Shown here piece after piece: positions 62,149 through 64,000 of a stretch of 64,000 nt of DNA. Below the pieces are notes generated by a model. That model did no database searches and was not told the DNA's origin. It worked only from the letters and a program-made list of their open reading frames with translations. The position numbers were made by a program, and so were the translations under genes. The stretch comes from Terrisporobacter glycolicus ATCC 14880 = DSM 1288 (GTDB lineage Bacteria > Bacillota > Clostridia > Peptostreptococcales > Peptostreptococcaceae), in NCBI RefSeq assembly GCF_036812735.1, contig NZ_CP117523.1:1302001-1366000 (forward strand), written 5' to 3'. The first letter of the stretch is position 1, and each line of letters starts with the position of its first letter.

Positions 62149-63102
62149 TTGAGATATATTTCTAATAGATATGTGGTATTAGATAATGACGAAGAAATGG
62201 TATTTGGTAAATTCTACAAAGCTAGAGATTTGCAAGAGGATATTTTAGTTTTTATTCAATTCATAAGAGATGATCAGTATATCAATGAAAAATTTTTGCC
62301 TAATTTAATAGATGAGTCTATGACTTTGTTACAAATTAATTCTGTTAATATTGCTAAAATACTAGATTTGGGAACTTATTATACAGAAAATGAGAGGTGT
62401 TATTATATAGTAAGTGAATTTTTTGCTGGAATTGAGCTTAGAAAAGTTATAAAAGGTAATTATATGGACTTAAATAGTATTGTAAAAATATCTAGAAAAA
62501 TTCTAAGAGCACTAGACACATCTTATAACCATAAGCTTTATCATGGATCTTTAACAGAAGACAATATTTTTGTAGATGAAAATTATAATGTTAAAATATA
62601 TGATTTTGGTATAACTCAAGCTAATAAAGGTGTTAATATTAGGAAAGATAATAGCATAGGATTTTTATGTCCTCATCAAATTAATATTAATTATACAGAT
62701 ATGGAGAGTGATTTTTTTTCATTAGGTGTAATTCTATTTGATGCAATTTTTAAAAAAATGCCCTTTGGTATTGGTAAAAATGAGGATGAAATGTTAAAAT
62801 TAATTGATAGAGGAATTGACTGGAATACTGTGGCTATTAATAATGAAAATATTGCTTTAGTAAATATGGTCAAGAAACTTATTAGAAGAACTGAAAAATA
62901 TAATAATGTGAAAGAAGTATTAATTGATTTAAGCAAGTTTATGTATGTTAAAGCTGATATTGAAGAAAATAGTATAAGCACTTTACAAGAATATGAAAGC
63001 GATAAAAATAATAATAAACCTGGAGTAAAGTTTCTTCAAAAATCACTATTGCTTGTTCTAACATTAACAATTTTAGTCACTGCTATTATTTGGTTTCAGT
63101 AG
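62149..63102 (+). CDS. Membrane-tethered protein kinase-like protein (probable pseudokinase)
   Basis: About 317 residues. TTG at 62149 chosen because GGGGGG ends 8 bases upstream; the GTG at 62140 overlaps it. Protein kinase fold from ~5-265, but key residues differ: the VAIK lysine is Gln (VFIQFI), and HRDLKPxN reads HGSLTEDN, losing the catalytic Asp and Lys, although DFG is kept (YDFGI) and an APE-region equivalent follows. One membrane helix at the C-terminus (LLLVLTLTILVTAIIWF) leaves no extracellular sensor. A scaffold or regulatory pseudokinase is likely. Confidence 0.82.
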   Translation: MRYISNRYVVLDNDEEMVFGKFYKARDLQEDILVFIQFIRDDQYINEKFLPNLIDESMTLLQINSVNIAKILDLGTYYTENERCYYIVSEFFAGIELRKVIKGNYMDLNSIVKISRKILRALDTSYNHKLYHGSLTEDNIFVDENYNVKIYDFGITQANKGVNIRKDNSIGFLCPHQININYTDMESDFFSLGVILFDAIFKKMPFGIGKNEDEMLKLIDRGIDWNTVAINNENIALVNMVKKLIRRTEKYNNVKEVLIDLSKFMYVKADIEENSISTLQEYESDKNNNKPGVKFLQKSLLLVLTLTILVTAIIWFQ

Positions 63103-63134
63103 CATGAAAATAATTATTTATCAGGAGAAAAAAT

Positions 63135-64000
63135 ATGAAAGTAAATTGGAATTCAAAGTATAATACTGTATCAGTATATGCATTAATAGTAATCTGCTGT
63201 AGTATAATTTTTTATTTTGTAGCATCTCAAATAGGATCTTTTAGCGAAAAGATAAGTATTGCAATTGGGATATTATATCCATTTATTATAGGATTTGCAA
63301 TTGCTTATTTGCTTAATTTTATTTTAGATTTTTATGAAGTAAAAATATTAGGAAAAGCTCAGTGGTTTAGTAATTTAAGAAGAGGACAAAAAAGAAGTAT
63401 AGGGTTATTGTTAACATATTTAACAGCAGCAGGTATATGCTACTTATTCATACACTTTATAGTTCCTCAATTAATAGAGAGTATAATGGGGTTCGTTAAT
63501 GAGGTTCCTCAATATGTAGATAATGTTACTAAATTATTTAATGATTTAATAAACGAAACAAATGTAAGCCCAGAATATGCTTCACTAATACAAGAACAAA
63601 TGGATAAATACATACAAATTGTTATGGATTTTGCAAAGGAAATAATTCCTATTGTAGGTAATATGTTAAAATCAATTGCGTCAAGTATATGGAATATAGT
63701 TCTTGGAATTATTATTTCAGTATATTTATTAATAGATAAAGAAAACTTCTTTGCTATAAATAGAAAAATAACGCGTGCATTATTCTCCACTAAAACTGCA
63801 AATAGAATATTTGAATTAGCTTATAGAAGTAATGAAACTTTTGGTAAATTCCTAAGTGGTAAAATAATTGACTCAGCTATTATAGGAGTATTAAGTTTTG
63901 TGGTATTCTCGATATTTAAGATGCCATATACATTACTAATTTCTGTAATAATAGGTGTGACTAATATAATTCCATTCTTTGGACCATTTATTGGAGCTAT
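63135..64000 (+). CDS. AI-2E family transporter, partial (runs off the window)
   Basis: Open from ATG 63135 (TCAGGAG upstream) to the window end, 288 codons with no stop. Two early membrane helices (ALIVICCSIIFYFVA and IAIGILYPFIIGFAIAYLL), a helical periplasmic-type segment (~110-170), and later LGIIISVYLLIDKENF, GKIIDSAIIGVLSF and TNIIPFFGPFIGA, which is the PFxGP-type signature of the AI-2E/PerM family (PF01594). Members export or exchange small molecules or ions; a quorum-signal role should not be assumed. 32 bases after the pseudokinase gene, possibly one operon. Confidence 0.9.
   Translation, partial: MKVNWNSKYNTVSVYALIVICCSIIFYFVASQIGSFSEKISIAIGILYPFIIGFAIAYLLNFILDFYEVKILGKAQWFSNLRRGQKRSIGLLLTYLTAAGICYLFIHFIVPQLIESIMGFVNEVPQYVDNVTKLFNDLINETNVSPEYASLIQEQMDKYIQIVMDFAKEIIPIVGNMLKSIASSIWNIVLGIIISVYLLIDKENFFAINRKITRALFSTKTANRIFELAYRSNETFGKFLSGKIIDSAIIGVLSFVVFSIFKMPYTLLISVIIGVTNIIPFFGPFIGA

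Noticed and set aside
63135-64000. Quorum-sensing (AI-2) exporter role for the partial permease
   Set aside because: The family name is historical; many members transport other solutes and no lux genes are nearby.

Overview
The window is strongly AT-rich, densely coded Firmicute DNA. Gram-positive Shine-Dalgarno sites, many intrinsic terminators and spore genes are visible. The fused CspBA germination protease, pseudoprotease CspC homologues, SpoVB, a DUF3787-like spore protein and a tRNA-Asn T-box point to a spore-forming clostridium of the Peptostreptococcaceae (Clostridioides / Paraclostridium / Paeniclostridium / Terrisporobacter / Romboutsia group). The genus cannot be fixed from sequence alone. 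No rRNA, tRNA, IS element, prophage or CRISPR array was seen.

Layout. 1-5.1 kb: an OPT-type peptide transporter coupled to a PqqD-like protein (cut by the window edge), an internally deleted nitroreductase, and topoisomerase III. 5.2-10 kb: fructose PTS cassette (PRD/EIIB/EIIA regulator, 1-phosphofructokinase, EIIABC). 10.1-18.5 kb: sialic acid operon nanE-nanA-symporter-yhcH-nanK-rpiR, convergent with nagR-nagA-nagB. Together these carry sialic acid to fructose-6-phosphate, and both have visible palindromic operators. 18.6-26.8 kb: FAD/Rieske oxidoreductase, membrane protein, PrsA-like foldase, cupin, TPR protein, PTS EIIC-like permease, an Ig-like surface protein.

26.8-40.6 kb is the most unusual part: two Csp loci flanking asnS and its T-box. 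Locus 1 is CspBA (active CspB fused to dead CspA) plus a CspC pseudoprotease. Locus 2 is two tandem CspA-like pseudoproteases, each carrying an orphan CspB jellyroll domain at its N-terminus, followed by a second CspC. The tandem copy dragged along the 3' end of asnS, still visible as a pseudogene fragment. Four of the five csp genes have no ATG/GTG/TTG at a normal distance from a strong Shine-Dalgarno. In clostridial spores these proteins gate cortex hydrolysis and sense bile acid, amino acid and calcium germinants, so this looks like an expanded germinant-sensing array.

40.6-64 kb: patatin-like esterase, MBL-fold hydrolase, two zinc-ribbon proteins, membrane-anchored hydrolase, SpoVB flippase, a sigma-like/DUF6241 pair, moaC, two tRNA-editing proteins, an XRE regulator with a ruined ImmA domain, nitrilase-family hydrolase, an MsrA-MsrB fusion with a dead MsrB half, two decayed genes, two SH3-3D cell-wall proteins (one preceded by WalR-like boxes), an 11-mer-repeat small protein, a TM1266-type regulator, a 56-residue ORF behind LexA-like sites, a VanW protein, a membrane-tethered pseudokinase and a partial AI-2E-family permease.
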